Translations under genes and position numbers: made by a program | NCBI RefSeq assembly: GCF_000217915.1 | Contig: NZ_AFOZ01000002.1 | Coordinates: forward strand, 38,146 to 102,145 | Length of the DNA stretch: 64,000 nucleotides | Direction: 5' to 3' | Source: Shewanella sp. HN-41 | Lineage (GTDB): Bacteria > Pseudomonadota > Gammaproteobacteria > Enterobacterales > Shewanellaceae | In this document: in pieces, positions 17,771 through 26,800 of the stretch | Layout of the letters: each line of letters begins with the position of its first letter | Position numbering within the stretch: position 1 is the first letter of the stretch | Notes under the pieces: generated by a model | Databases searched by the model: none | Seen by the model: only the letters and a program-made list of their open reading frames with translations | Told to the model about the DNA's origin: nothing

Positions 17771-19135
17771 ATGACACTCCTAGAGCTAAAAGGCGTTAGC
17801 TTCAACTATGGTAGCCAGTTGCCGGCTGTACTGCAGGAGGTCAACTTAAGGATTGGCCCCGGCCAATGCCACTGTGTGAGCGGGCCTACGGGGTCTGGGA
17901 AGTCGAGTCTGTTAAACCTACTGGCGGGGGTGTTAAATCGCCCCCATGAAGGTGAAATCTGGCGTAAGCCTAAGCTAGTGACGGGGCTGGTGATGCAGGA
18001 CCCGCAAATTCAACTCATTAGGCAGACCGTGGGGGCTGAGGTTGCCTTTGCGCTGGAAAATCTCAGCATTCCCACAGAGAAAATGCTACCTAAGGTGCAG
18101 CTTGCATTGCGACGGGTGGGGTTGTATTTGCGCCTCGATACCCCAGTGAATACGCTGTCACTCGGTCAGAAATATCGGCTAATGATTGCCGCCCAACTGG
18201 TGTGTGAGCCCCATTTACTGTTACTCGATGAGCCTTGGGCGCAACTAGACGATCACGGCGTAAGCGAGCTTTTAAGCGTACTGCGCAATCTTATCCAAGA
18301 AGGGATGGCGCTGGTGTTGGTCGAGCATAATGCCTCCGCCTTCTCCGAAATTATTCAATATTACTGGCAGTTAGAGACGGGCAAGCTATCCGAGGGCATT
18401 TATACAGTGAAGGATACGCCGCCAGTTGAGACGCCCGTGTGGCACAGTCAGTTTAATCACTTAGGTAAAGTGCTCGTCAGTGCCGAGGCCTTCGATTTTG
18501 GTTTCGATGGCAGTCCAGTGCTCTTTGCTTGTCCACGGGGATTTCAACTACGGGCGGGTGAAGTCGTGGCCTTAGTGGGGGATAATGGCTCAGGCAAAAC
18601 CAGCCTATTAAAAACCATCGCTGGCGTGTTGTGTTTAAGGCAGCGATTACCCCTCAAAGTGCTAGGGCGAAGACCTAAGCTTGGGATCTATGGCGCCGAA
18701 CTGGGGTTGCTGATGCAAAGGCCGAGTCGACAATTATTCGAGACCAGCGTGCTAGCCGAAATGCAGTTCAGTCTTAAGCGGTTTGCACTCCCCAAAGAGC
18801 GCGCGGCGCAGATGTTGGACGAGTTGCAGTTATCCGACTTAGCTGAATTGTCGCCCCATAAATTATCCTACGGCCAACAGCACTTGATTGCCTTAGCCTC
18901 ATTAGCCTGTTTATGCCCTAAAGTGTTGCTACTTGATGATCCTTTAGCGGGAATGGACAAGTATTACCACGGCAAAGTATGGCATTTGCTGCAGCGTCTC
19001 AGTGCTCAGGGTACTGCTATCTTACTCACTAGCCATAGACACATTGAGCATAGGGCTGTGTCACGGCAACTTAGCCTACGTAATGGCCAATTGGCGGAAG
19101 ACCCTGTGGGGATGGAGGCACGTTATGTGGGTTAG
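17771..19135 (+). CDS. ECF-type ABC transporter, fused double ATP-binding protein
   Basis: The 454-residue protein contains two ABC ATPase halves, equivalent to EcfA1-EcfA2 or CbiO in tandem. Half 1 (about 1-215) has Walker [13 protein letters not shown], signature LSLGQKYRLMIAAQL (LSLGQ variant) and Walker B LLLLDEPWAQLDD. Half 2 (about 230-450) has GDNGSGKTSLLK, signature LSYGQQHLIALASL and LLLDDPLAGMD. In half 2 the usual Walker-B Glu is replaced (LLDDP), so that site may hydrolyse ATP poorly. The gene follows the TonB receptor by 1 bp and overlaps the permease gene by 11 bp. Confidence 0.92.
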   Translation: MTLLELKGVSFNYGSQLPAVLQEVNLRIGPGQCHCVSGPTGSGKSSLLNLLAGVLNRPHEGEIWRKPKLVTGLVMQDPQIQLIRQTVGAEVAFALENLSIPTEKMLPKVQLALRRVGLYLRLDTPVNTLSLGQKYRLMIAAQLVCEPHLLLLDEPWAQLDDHGVSELLSVLRNLIQEGMALVLVEHNASAFSEIIQYYWQLETGKLSEGIYTVKDTPPVETPVWHSQFNHLGKVLVSAEAFDFGFDGSPVLFACPRGFQLRAGEVVALVGDNGSGKTSLLKTIAGVLCLRQRLPLKVLGRRPKLGIYGAELGLLMQRPSRQLFETSVLAEMQFSLKRFALPKERAAQMLDELQLSDLAELSPHKLSYGQQHLIALASLACLCPKVLLLDDPLAGMDKYYHGKVWHLLQRLSAQGTAILLTSHRHIEHRAVSRQLSLRNGQLAEDPVGMEARYVG

Positions 19136-19811
19136 CTGTCGCCGTTTGCGCCGGCGAACACGGGGGCATTGGAGTCACGAACGGCGTGAAACTATCATCT
19201 GCAGTTTGTCATTGCTATTCGCCTGTGTGCTCTCGGCCTGTGCTTTTGTATTACCGACATATTTACTCCTGCCACTCGCAGGGCTTAATGGGCTCTTAGT
19301 TATCCACGGTTTGCTGCGTCGTGGCAGTATTTTGGGAGTGCTAAAGCTAAGTTTAGTGCAACTGTGCATCACCCTGAGTCTGTACTTAATCTTCTATGGC
19401 ATAGCGCATTTAGCTCAAGGCGCCGTAGTGGTTGCACGTATTGTTCTGGCCACCATTCCCGGTTGGTGGCTTTGTATTACGGCGGCCCCCGAGCGCATTG
19501 GCGAAGTGTTAAGTGTGTTTTTACCGACCAAGTGGGCCTTTGTGGTCGCGGCTTCCTTAAGTTTATTGCCCTATATGGCCGATGAGATCCGCGAGATATA
19601 TCACATCCAATGTCTGCGCGGGGCACATATTACCTCCAAGGCGTTGCGTAACCCTAAAAATTGGTCCGAATTGGTGTATTGCGTGTTGTTTCCCGTTTTG
19701 ATCCAATTACTTAAATTATCTCGTCAAATGGCTATTGCGGCGCAGAGTCGTCATTTTGGCTTGAACCCACACCCAACCCATTGGCACTCACCGAGGGACA
19801 ACAATGACTAA
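19125..19811 (+). CDS. ECF-type transporter transmembrane (EcfT/CbiQ-like) protein
   Basis: The protein has 228 residues and starts at ATG 19125, with GGAGG 6-10 nt upstream; the frame extends further left only inside the ATPase gene. It has about four hydrophobic helices. The cytoplasmic coupling helices are visible as YHIQCLRGAHI and a later SRQMAIAAQSRHFG. The A-x-x-x-R-G-like and A-A-Q-S-R-x-F-G motifs are the ATPase-docking elements of EcfT/CbiQ. It overlaps its neighbours on both sides, so the genes are translationally coupled. Confidence 0.85.
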   Translation: MWVSCRRLRRRTRGHWSHERRETIICSLSLLFACVLSACAFVLPTYLLLPLAGLNGLLVIHGLLRRGSILGVLKLSLVQLCITLSLYLIFYGIAHLAQGAVVVARIVLATIPGWWLCITAAPERIGEVLSVFLPTKWAFVVAASLSLLPYMADEIREIYHIQCLRGAHITSKALRNPKNWSELVYCVLFPVLIQLLKLSRQMAIAAQSRHFGLNPHPTHWHSPRDNND

Positions 19812-20346
19812 AAAGCTTCCCCTTAGCCTACAAGACTCGCTCTTTGTTGGTTTCTGCGCCACCTTGCTGGTGGCATTAACTGGCATGTTAAGGCTAAAAC
19901 TCGGTATATCTGGGCACAGTATGTTTTTAATAAGCTTTTTTTATCTGATTTGCTACGGGGTGTTGGGGCGCTTCGGTGGCATGACGGCCTGTGGCGCCAT
20001 TGCTGGCCTTGTGGCTATGGCTTTGGGAGTCGGAAAAGGCGGGCCTATGATTCTGTTAAAGTTTGTTTTACCCGCCATAGCGATGGATCTCGTTGCCTTA
20101 CTCTTGCCTCTCACTATGAGCCTGCATTGGCGCTGCGTGATCTTAGGCATTGCGGGTTGCATCGCCTGGGCGGGTAAAGTGGCGCTGACTAATATGTTGG
20201 CGGGCATGGCGCTGGATATCGTGGTGATTCAATGGGGTATGAGCGTATTAAAAGGCGGATTCTTCGCCACCTTGGGTGCCTTGCTTGTGCCGCCCGTACT
20301 GACTCGACTAAAGGCCCACGACCTGTTGCACAGAGACAAATTTTAG
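19804..20346 (+). CDS. Probable ECF S-component, unknown substrate
   Basis: This is a 180-residue membrane protein with about five or six helices, rich in Gly and hydrophobic residues (GRFGGMTACGAIAGLVAMAL, GVGKGGPMILLKFVLPAI). Size, topology and position directly after EcfT fit the substrate-binding S subunit of an ECF importer. It lacks signatures I know for biotin, thiamin, riboflavin or cobalt S proteins. It overlaps the permease gene by 8 bp. The substrate is unknown. Confidence 0.65.
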   Translation: MTKKLPLSLQDSLFVGFCATLLVALTGMLRLKLGISGHSMFLISFFYLICYGVLGRFGGMTACGAIAGLVAMALGVGKGGPMILLKFVLPAIAMDLVALLLPLTMSLHWRCVILGIAGCIAWAGKVALTNMLAGMALDIVVIQWGMSVLKGGFFATLGALLVPPVLTRLKAHDLLHRDKF

Positions 20347-20362
20347 AACCCTAGGAATTCAG

Positions 20363-21100
20363 ATGAAAAATTGGCTGATTTGTATCGACGATACCGATGA
20401 TATTGGCACTAAGGGCACGGGGGAAATTGCCGAGGAAATCGCGCTCCTCCTCGCGAATATTTCGGGCGGTAAGGCTTCCTTCGTGACGCGGCACCAATTA
20501 TTTGTGCACCCCGATATTCCTTACACATCCCATAATAGTGCCATGTGTTTTGCACTGCGTTCGCCATTGACTCGGGCCGAGATCCACCAATATGCCGTTG
20601 CCCATTTAATTGCTGAGTCGGCGCCTAAGGCTGATCCTGGCCTCGCCATACTCGATTTAGGATCCCAATACGATGCAACGGCCCTAATGGATTTTGGTCG
20701 TAGAGCAAAAACCGAGGTGCTCACTAAGCTTGCAGCCTATGAATTAGCCGAACAACTTAATATCCAGTTAACTGAACATGGCGGCACAGGCCAAGGTGTT
20801 ATTGGTGCGCTAGCGGGATTAGGGCTGCGTTTGATGGGTAGCGATGGCCGGGTAAAAGGACAAATTAAGCTTGGCCAGTTTGAAGATGTTGCACTCGAAC
20901 TCAGTGTTGCCGATATCCTCGAGCAGACGGGGCTCGATGCTGTGATGAGCACAGAGCGGCATCTTCTCGCGGCGGATGATCGAGTCTTGCTTAAGGGTAA
21001 AGTGAAAGCCGTTTACCTTGGGCATCAGTTTGTACTGTTAGTCGATAGAGAAGCCCAAACATGGCGTAATGCGGGTAAGCGAGCATTACAGGCATATTAG
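20363..21100 (+). CDS. TiaS-like (COG1571-related) protein of unknown function
   Basis: The protein has 245 residues. It opens with LICIDDTDDIGTKGTGEIAEEI, matching the IDDTD N-terminus of archaeal TiaS, the tRNA-Ile2 agmatinylcytidine synthetase. A Gly-rich ATP-loop-like HGGTGQGVIGALAGLGLRLMGSDG follows. The zinc and OB domains of true TiaS appear to be missing. Bacteria do not use agmatidine (they use TilS lysidine), so the activity is probably different. It lies 16 bp after the S-component gene with its own Shine-Dalgarno. Co-operon placement suggests it acts on, or responds to, whatever the ECF/TonB system imports. Confidence 0.6.
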   Translation: MKNWLICIDDTDDIGTKGTGEIAEEIALLLANISGGKASFVTRHQLFVHPDIPYTSHNSAMCFALRSPLTRAEIHQYAVAHLIAESAPKADPGLAILDLGSQYDATALMDFGRRAKTEVLTKLAAYELAEQLNIQLTEHGGTGQGVIGALAGLGLRLMGSDGRVKGQIKLGQFEDVALELSVADILEQTGLDAVMSTERHLLAADDRVLLKGKVKAVYLGHQFVLLVDREAQTWRNAGKRALQAY

Positions 21101-21112
21101 ATTGAGGTTTAA

Positions 21113-21349
21113 ATGGATCCTATATTGGCCGAAAAAGCATTTAAATTCATCGATAGTCGCTGGATTTTCCGGACGGGATTGGGTCAGTATTCAGCGGCGA
21201 GGCGAGTAGCACAGCGGTGCACAGGTTTTGTCCCCGATGATGAAGATGAGCAAGTTGATGACGAGCTTCGCTCCTGTTACAACTGTCAGTATCGGCGCTG
21301 GCTGGTCGAGAGTTTTGAATGCCTACTACTAAAAAAGCAGCATTATTAG
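21113..21349 (+). CDS. Small CxxC protein, unknown
   Basis: This 78-residue soluble protein has an acidic centre (DDEDEQVDDE) followed by SCYNCQYRRW and a third Cys in SFECLLLK, a plausible metal-binding site. It starts 12 bp after the TiaS-like gene with GAGG upstream. I do not recognise a family. As the last gene of the TonB-ECF operon it may carry or sense the imported ligand, but that is inference. Confidence 0.65.
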   Translation: MDPILAEKAFKFIDSRWIFRTGLGQYSAARRVAQRCTGFVPDDEDEQVDDELRSCYNCQYRRWLVESFECLLLKKQHY

Positions 21350-21566
21350 ATGATTAGCAAAATTTTGTGCGATAGCTCCTCTTTTGACTTGGCAGCTAGA
21401 TGTTCTTCTCGGCTTGTAACACCGTGTATGGTGATTTTGCCATCCTCAGCATAGAATGCCAATGGACTGTTCTATACTACCAAGAGTAAGACACGCTTAA
21501 CTGCTCTGATGTTGTTTGGTTCAATTATGGTTTCCTATTAAGTTAGTTATCCTTGGGGTTGCAGAT

Positions 21567-21833
21567 ATGAGTGAGCCAACTGAATCAGTTGACCTTATCA
21601 AATTGCCAGTGTCGCAATTGACATTAGGCATGTTTGTCAGTGCTATAGATAAAAGTGATAAGGGTCAACTTGCTATTGCCAATGCTGGGCAAATAAAGCA
21701 CAAGGATGCGATTTTAAAACTTGCTAGAAGTGGTATCAAATTCGTTTGGGTCGATACGGGGCGCTCGGCGGATCACTGTGTTTTTGGGAAGAAAACTAGT
21801 AATGATGCCTCTGCAGGCAACAAAAAAACCTAA
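21567..21833 (+). CDS. DUF3391 N-terminal domain of a split HD-GYP protein
   Basis: The fragment has 88 residues from MSEPTESVDL. The sequence IKLPVSQLTLGMFVSAIDKS and IKFVWVDTGRS is the DUF3391 domain normally fused to the N-terminus of HD-GYP phosphodiesterases. It stops at TAA 21831-21833 just after seven A residues (21822-21828). The downstream ATG uses the last base of this stop, in the -1 frame. One extra A would join the two into a 396-residue protein of ordinary length. It is therefore probably one half of a single gene. Confidence 0.8.
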   Translation: MSEPTESVDLIKLPVSQLTLGMFVSAIDKSDKGQLAIANAGQIKHKDAILKLARSGIKFVWVDTGRSADHCVFGKKTSNDASAGNKKT

Positions 21834-22756
21834 TGACCCGTGAGAAGCAACAAGAGCAAGCCCAAATTATTCTCACCGAAGCGAAGGATCTTATTCGTAA
21901 AGTGTTATCCGAAACCTTCGAAGGCAAAGCCATCGAAGTTACGCCCTTCGAAGCGTTAGCCGATAGCATGATAGAGTCTGTCATGTTAGATGCAGATGCG
22001 CTTAAGTGTATGTCTGCGCTCCGTTCAAAAGATGCCTATCTACTCGAACATTCAGTGAATGTCGCCTTTTTGCTAGTCACCTTCGGTAAATATCTAAATC
22101 TTGACCGTGCTATGCTGCAGGATATGGCTGTAGGTGGTATTTTGCATGATATTGGCAAGATTAAAGTCGACAATAAAGTGCTGCACAAACCGGGCAAACT
22201 GACACCGGAAGAATTTGAGCATATGAAGCTTCATCAAGTGTATGCGATTGAAATTATTAGAGAAACTAATGGGTTGTCACAGATCAGTAAAGATATCTGC
22301 TTAATGCACCACGAAAAGTTAGATGGTCGCGGTTACCCAAAGGGGCTGAAGGGTGATGAAATTCCCCTCCATGGTCGCATGAGCTGCATCGTCGATATCT
22401 TCGATGCCTTGACGGCGACACGTTGTTACAAAGAGGCCATGAGTCCAGCCGCCGCCTTTAGAATTTTACTCAGTTTGACGCCATTTCACTTAGATCAACA
22501 ATTGGTCTACGAGTTTATTCGTTGTATCGGTATTTACCCTGTGGGCTCCTTAGTTGAATTATCGGACGGCCGAATTGGTATTGTCTGGGCTTCGAAGGAC
22601 AGAGATGCACTGCATCCGATCGTGAAGTGTTTTTATTCTTTAAAAGTAAAACGTTACACCGATGTCGCTATGGTAGATTTATTAAAATCTGAGCTGTATA
22701 TCGAGCGTGGCATATCACCAGGTTCATTGGATATCGATCCAACGCCTTTCTATTAA
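21833..22756 (+). CDS. HD-GYP domain protein (c-di-GMP phosphodiesterase family), C-terminal part
   Basis: The reading frame has 307 residues. HD-GYP motifs are intact: EHSVNVAFL, GILHDIGKIKVD (the HD dyad), HHEKLDGRGYPKGL (HHExxDGxGYP) and IVDIFDALTATR. HD-GYP enzymes degrade cyclic-di-GMP to pGpG and GMP, reducing biofilm and favouring motility. The first 60 residues are a helical linker. Its apparent ATG overlaps the preceding stop, and the ribosome-binding site is poor, so without frame repair it may be weakly made. See the A7 homopolymer at 21822-21828. Confidence 0.9.
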   Translation: MTREKQQEQAQIILTEAKDLIRKVLSETFEGKAIEVTPFEALADSMIESVMLDADALKCMSALRSKDAYLLEHSVNVAFLLVTFGKYLNLDRAMLQDMAVGGILHDIGKIKVDNKVLHKPGKLTPEEFEHMKLHQVYAIEIIRETNGLSQISKDICLMHHEKLDGRGYPKGLKGDEIPLHGRMSCIVDIFDALTATRCYKEAMSPAAAFRILLSLTPFHLDQQLVYEFIRCIGIYPVGSLVELSDGRIGIVWASKDRDALHPIVKCFYSLKVKRYTDVAMVDLLKSELYIERGISPGSLDIDPTPFY

Positions 22757-22868
22757 TCCTCAAATTCTGTCCCTAACGCCAGTCATCTGAATGGATGGCT
22801 GGTGTGAACGATTGCAGAGCCTGCGCTAAAAACCGTAAACTGACTGTCTTCTCCGGTCTGGCAATGCG

Positions 22869-23504
22869 ATGAACTGTGCAATGAAATCCCTATTTCCTAT
22901 TTTTATCATTCTTTTATCTTTGGCTTTATTAATCCCTGGGGTGACTCAACCTATTTTGAGTATCAGCGGCAGTATCGATAAGGCCAAGCTGACCGAGCAG
23001 GGCATAGAGCAAGTTGCCCAACATTTCGATGAAGACTCGGGGCGCGACAGTGCTCGCGGTATGCTGAGTATGGTCAGTGGCTTACTTGGGCTCAATAGCC
23101 TTAAGGGCGAAGTCGAAGTGCTGCAGAAGACCCGCAGTATTTGGGGGACGGTAACCGAACTTTATCACTCAGGAAATGGACTCGTCGCGGGCTTAATCAT
23201 GTTATTCAGTGTGGTGGTGCCTGCCTTGAAATTGAGTTTAATGCTGGCACAGCAATGTGTTAGCTCTATTGGCCTGAAACTGAGGATTAATGCCTTCGTC
23301 AACGTACTCGCTAAGTGGTCGATGGCCGACGTGTTCGTGGTGGCGCTGATCATCACCTTTATGGCAGGGAACGCCTCAGGTGGTATGGGGGAAATGTTGC
23401 AAACCCAAGCGCAATTTGAAAACGGTTTTTACTTCTTCACCGCTTACTGCATTTTATCGATTTTGAGTGGTTTTTTAGTGCGTCGTCCAACGCCAATTTT
23501 GTAG
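22869..23504 (+). CDS. PqiA-like inner-membrane protein
   Basis: The protein has 211 residues and four hydrophobic helices. The first (residues about 8-27, FIILLSLALLIPGVTQPIL) carries the P-G-x-x-x-P-x-L pattern of paraquat-inducible protein A. Later GLIMLFSVVVPALKLSLML and KWSMADVFVVALIITFMA repeat the typical PqiA half (full PqiA has two such halves; this is a single-half form). Relatives sit in lipid-trafficking machines with MCE proteins, but no mce gene is nearby. The start could also be ATG 22881; neither has a strong Shine-Dalgarno. Confidence 0.8.
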   Translation: MNCAMKSLFPIFIILLSLALLIPGVTQPILSISGSIDKAKLTEQGIEQVAQHFDEDSGRDSARGMLSMVSGLLGLNSLKGEVEVLQKTRSIWGTVTELYHSGNGLVAGLIMLFSVVVPALKLSLMLAQQCVSSIGLKLRINAFVNVLAKWSMADVFVVALIITFMAGNASGGMGEMLQTQAQFENGFYFFTAYCILSILSGFLVRRPTPIL

Positions 23505-23518
23505 CGAGTTTATAAGGT

Positions 23519-23546
23519 ATCCCGACCTTAGCGATAAGGTCGGGAT
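23519..23546. terminator. Strong hairpin between convergent genes
   Basis: The stem has 12 bp (atcccgacctta / taaggtcgggat) closed by a GCGA tetraloop. It lies 15 bp after the pqiA-like stop and before the DUF3240 gene end. Neither side has a clear T-run, so it may be an mRNA-stabilising or Rho-assisted structure rather than a classic intrinsic terminator. Confidence 0.6.
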
Positions 23547-23570
23547 GCCGAGATTTAACCGCGTAGCGAG

Positions 23571-23876
23571 TTAGGACAGAGTACCATTTTGGTAGATGGG
23601 CATAATCCAATAGCGACAGGGATTATGTTTGCAGACCAAAGCCAGTGCGGCGAGCAGCGCCGCTTGCTGCGCAGCGGGGTGCATGATCTCGAATTTGCAA
23701 AACTCCCGATAACCTTCCACTTGTTCCTTGATATTAAAATGGCTGTGTTCGCGGCTAAAACCACAAATATTCCCTAGGCTAAAACCCGACAGAAACTCCA
23801 GCTCTATCAAGGTATCGACTATGTCGTCCTTAATATCATTTTGGGCGATCAGGACTAACAGTTGTTCTGTGCTCAT
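23571..23876 (-). CDS. DUF3240 protein linked to RND efflux
   Basis: This 101-residue soluble protein belongs to DUF3240, small P-II/CutA-like proteins found after CusA/CzcA genes. It has a ferredoxin-like alternation (LLVLIAQNDIKDDIVDTLIE, then YREFCKFEIMHPAAQQAALL). Its ATG overlaps the pump stop codon (ATGA), so the two are translated together. The likely role is cytoplasmic metal sensing or modulation of the pump; this is inferred from position and fold. Confidence 0.8.
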   Translation of the reverse strand: MSTEQLLVLIAQNDIKDDIVDTLIELEFLSGFSLGNICGFSREHSHFNIKEQVEGYREFCKFEIMHPAAQQAALLAALALVCKHNPCRYWIMPIYQNGTLS

Positions 23877-26800
23877 TTACGCTTCTCCAGCCAAAAATAC
23901 AGAATTGGCAGTAAATACAGTGTGGTAATAGTTGAAGTGAGCAGACCGCCAATCACCACAATCGCTAAGGGTTTTTGAATTTCTGCCCCAGGACCCGAGG
24001 CAAATACCAGCGGGATCAGGCCAAACATGGCCGTCGTCGCCGTCATCAAAATAGGGCGTAAACGCCGCGCGGCACCCTGTTCCACCCGTTCGTGCAGGTT
24101 GCTGAACATGTGCTTGGTTTGTTCGTAATAGCTGACCATCACCACGCCATTGAGCACGGCAACCCCGAGCAGGGCGATAAAGCCAACCGAGGCGGGCACT
24201 GACAAATATTCCCCCGATAAATACAGACTAACGATCCCGCCCATCATCGCGAAGGGAACGTTGGCGAGGATTAAGCCCGCTTTGGCAAGCGAGCCAAATG
24301 TCGTGAATAAAATCAAAGTGATCAGTGCGATAGCTATTGGGATCACTAGTAGTAAATTGCTGGTGGCCCGCTGTTGGTTTTCAAACTCGCCACCAAAACT
24401 CACGCTATAGCCGCTCGGGAGTTTAATTTCCTGCACGATTTTTGCGTTGAGCTCTTCTACAAAACTCACGATATCGCGCCCCTGTACGTTAGTGGTGATC
24501 ACTGAAAAGCGATTCCCTTGCTCACGTTCGATAAGAATGGGACCTTGCTTATAGCTTAAGGTGGCGACATCACTCAGGCGTTTTAAGGAGTGATCTGGCA
24601 TCACCAATAGCTGATTTTTAAGTTCATTGATATTGCTTAAGTGGCTCTGATTGTTAGTTATCAGCACGGGCGTGCGTTTCTTACCCTGTAACACTTCGGT
24701 CACTATCACGCCTTCGAGCTGGCTCTTTAGGTAGCGAGCAAACTCTATGGTGCTCATGCCAAAGCCGCGGGCGAGCTCGTTATCTAAGGTGAGATTGATA
24801 AAAGGGCTGCCTTCGATCATCGCCATTTTCACATCGACGCTGCCGCTGGTGGCATTAACCAGCTGTTGGATCTGGCCAGTGAGCTGGCCTAAGGTGTCGA
24901 TATCGTTACCAAAGACCTTGATCGCCACATCGCCAATGCTGCCGGTGAGCATTTCAGACACGCGCATTTGTATCGGTTGAGTAAAGTTAAAATTAACGCC
25001 GGGATAGTCCAATAACACTGTGCGGATCGCATCGATAAGCGCTTCTTTATTTGCAAAGCGCCATTCGCTGCGGGGCAAAAGTTCTAAGAACACATCGGTT
25101 TCATTGAGTCCCATGGGATCTAAGCCGATTTCATCCGCGCCAGTACGCGCCACCATCTGCCTTATTTCAGGTACTTTAGCGAGCAAGGTTTGCTGAATTT
25201 GCTTGTCGATGGCAATCGAAGCCTCGAGCGAAATCGACGGAGACTTCTCCAACTGCAGGATAATGTCGCCCTCATCTAAGGTCGGCATAAAGGTTTTTCC
25301 CACTAACCCGAACAAGCCTAAGCTGACGATAAGCAAACTAAAGGCGATCACCATAAAGCGTTTTTGATGACTAAAAGCCCCCTTAAGGCTGCCCAGATAA
25401 AGCTGTTTAAGCTTTTCAATCGCCTTAGGTTCCTTGGCGGCCTTCTCGTTGACGAGGTAAGAGGCAATAACCGGAATAACAGTTAACGACAACACCAGCG
25501 CCGACAGCATGGCAAACACGATAGTGACCGCAACTGGGGTAAAGAGTTTGCCTTCGAGCCCGCTTAAGGTCAGTAAGGGCGAGAACACTATCATGACGAT
25601 CACTGTGCCCGACACCACGGGGATAGCAACGTCTTTAGTCGCACGAAAAATCAAATGCAGCCGCGGTAATCTCTGCTTAGTGGCGATAAGATTCACCATG
25701 TTTTCGACCACGACCACGGATGAATCCACTAACATGCCTATGGCGATAACTAGCCCGCCTAGGCTCATTAAGTTCGCAGAAAGATTGAAGTAATCCATCA
25801 TCAAAAATGTCATCAACGCGGCGAGTGGCAGCGAGAGTGATACGACTAATGCGGCGCGCACATTACCTAAAAATAGCGCCAGCAAGATGATGACGAGCAC
25901 TACGGCTTCGAATAAGGCATTGGAGATAGTCTCTATCGCGGTATTGATCAGATTCGCGCGGTCGTAAAAGGTGTTTATCTGGCTGCCTTCTGGCAAGGTT
26001 AGGCTGATTTGCTCGAGTTTTTCCTTAATGTTTTTGACCACTTGTGCGGTATTAGCGTCTTTTAGGGCGATGATCAAGGCTTCGGCGGTTTCGTTGCCAT
26101 CTTTCGTGACAGCGCCATAACGGGCTAAGTGGCCAATTTGAATATCGGCTAAATCCTGCAGTCGATACACTCTGGCATCATCGGCCTTGATCACTAATTG
26201 TTTGAGTTCGTCGATATCATCGATGCGACCTTCAGAGCGCACTATGATGGTATCTGTGCCAATGGTGAGTTTACCCGCACCTTCGTTGTGATTATTCTCA
26301 ACGATCGCCTGTTGCAGCGCCGCAAAGCTCACGCCTGCAGCCGCCATGGCCGCAGGTTTAGGAGTCACACTAAAGCTTTTAGCATAACCACCGAGGATAT
26401 TCACATCGGCGACACCCGCAACGGTGCGTAACAGTGGGCGGATTTCCCATTCGAGTAATTGACGCCTTTCCATCAGCGATAGATTGGGATTTTCGAGTGA
26501 AAACATAAAAATTTCGCTGAGCGGCGTACTCATTGGTGCCACGCCGCCCGTCACACCTTCTGGGAAACTGTCCCACACGGCACTAAGGCGCTCGCTCACC
26601 TGTTGGCGCGCCCAATAGATATCCGTGCCTTCGTCAAAATCGAGGGTGATATCGCTGATGGCGTATTTAGTGGTCGAGCGCAGAATCGATTGATGGGGAA
26701 TCCCTAACAGTTCGGTTTCAATCGGTACGGTAATTTGTGCTTCAATTTCCTCCGGCGTCATGCCGGGTGCCTTGAGGATAATCTTTACTTGGGTGGGTGA

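Noticed and set aside
22779..22802. Hairpin ccagtcatc / gatggctgg after the HD-GYP gene
   Set aside because: The stem contains a G-T pair and no T-run follows.
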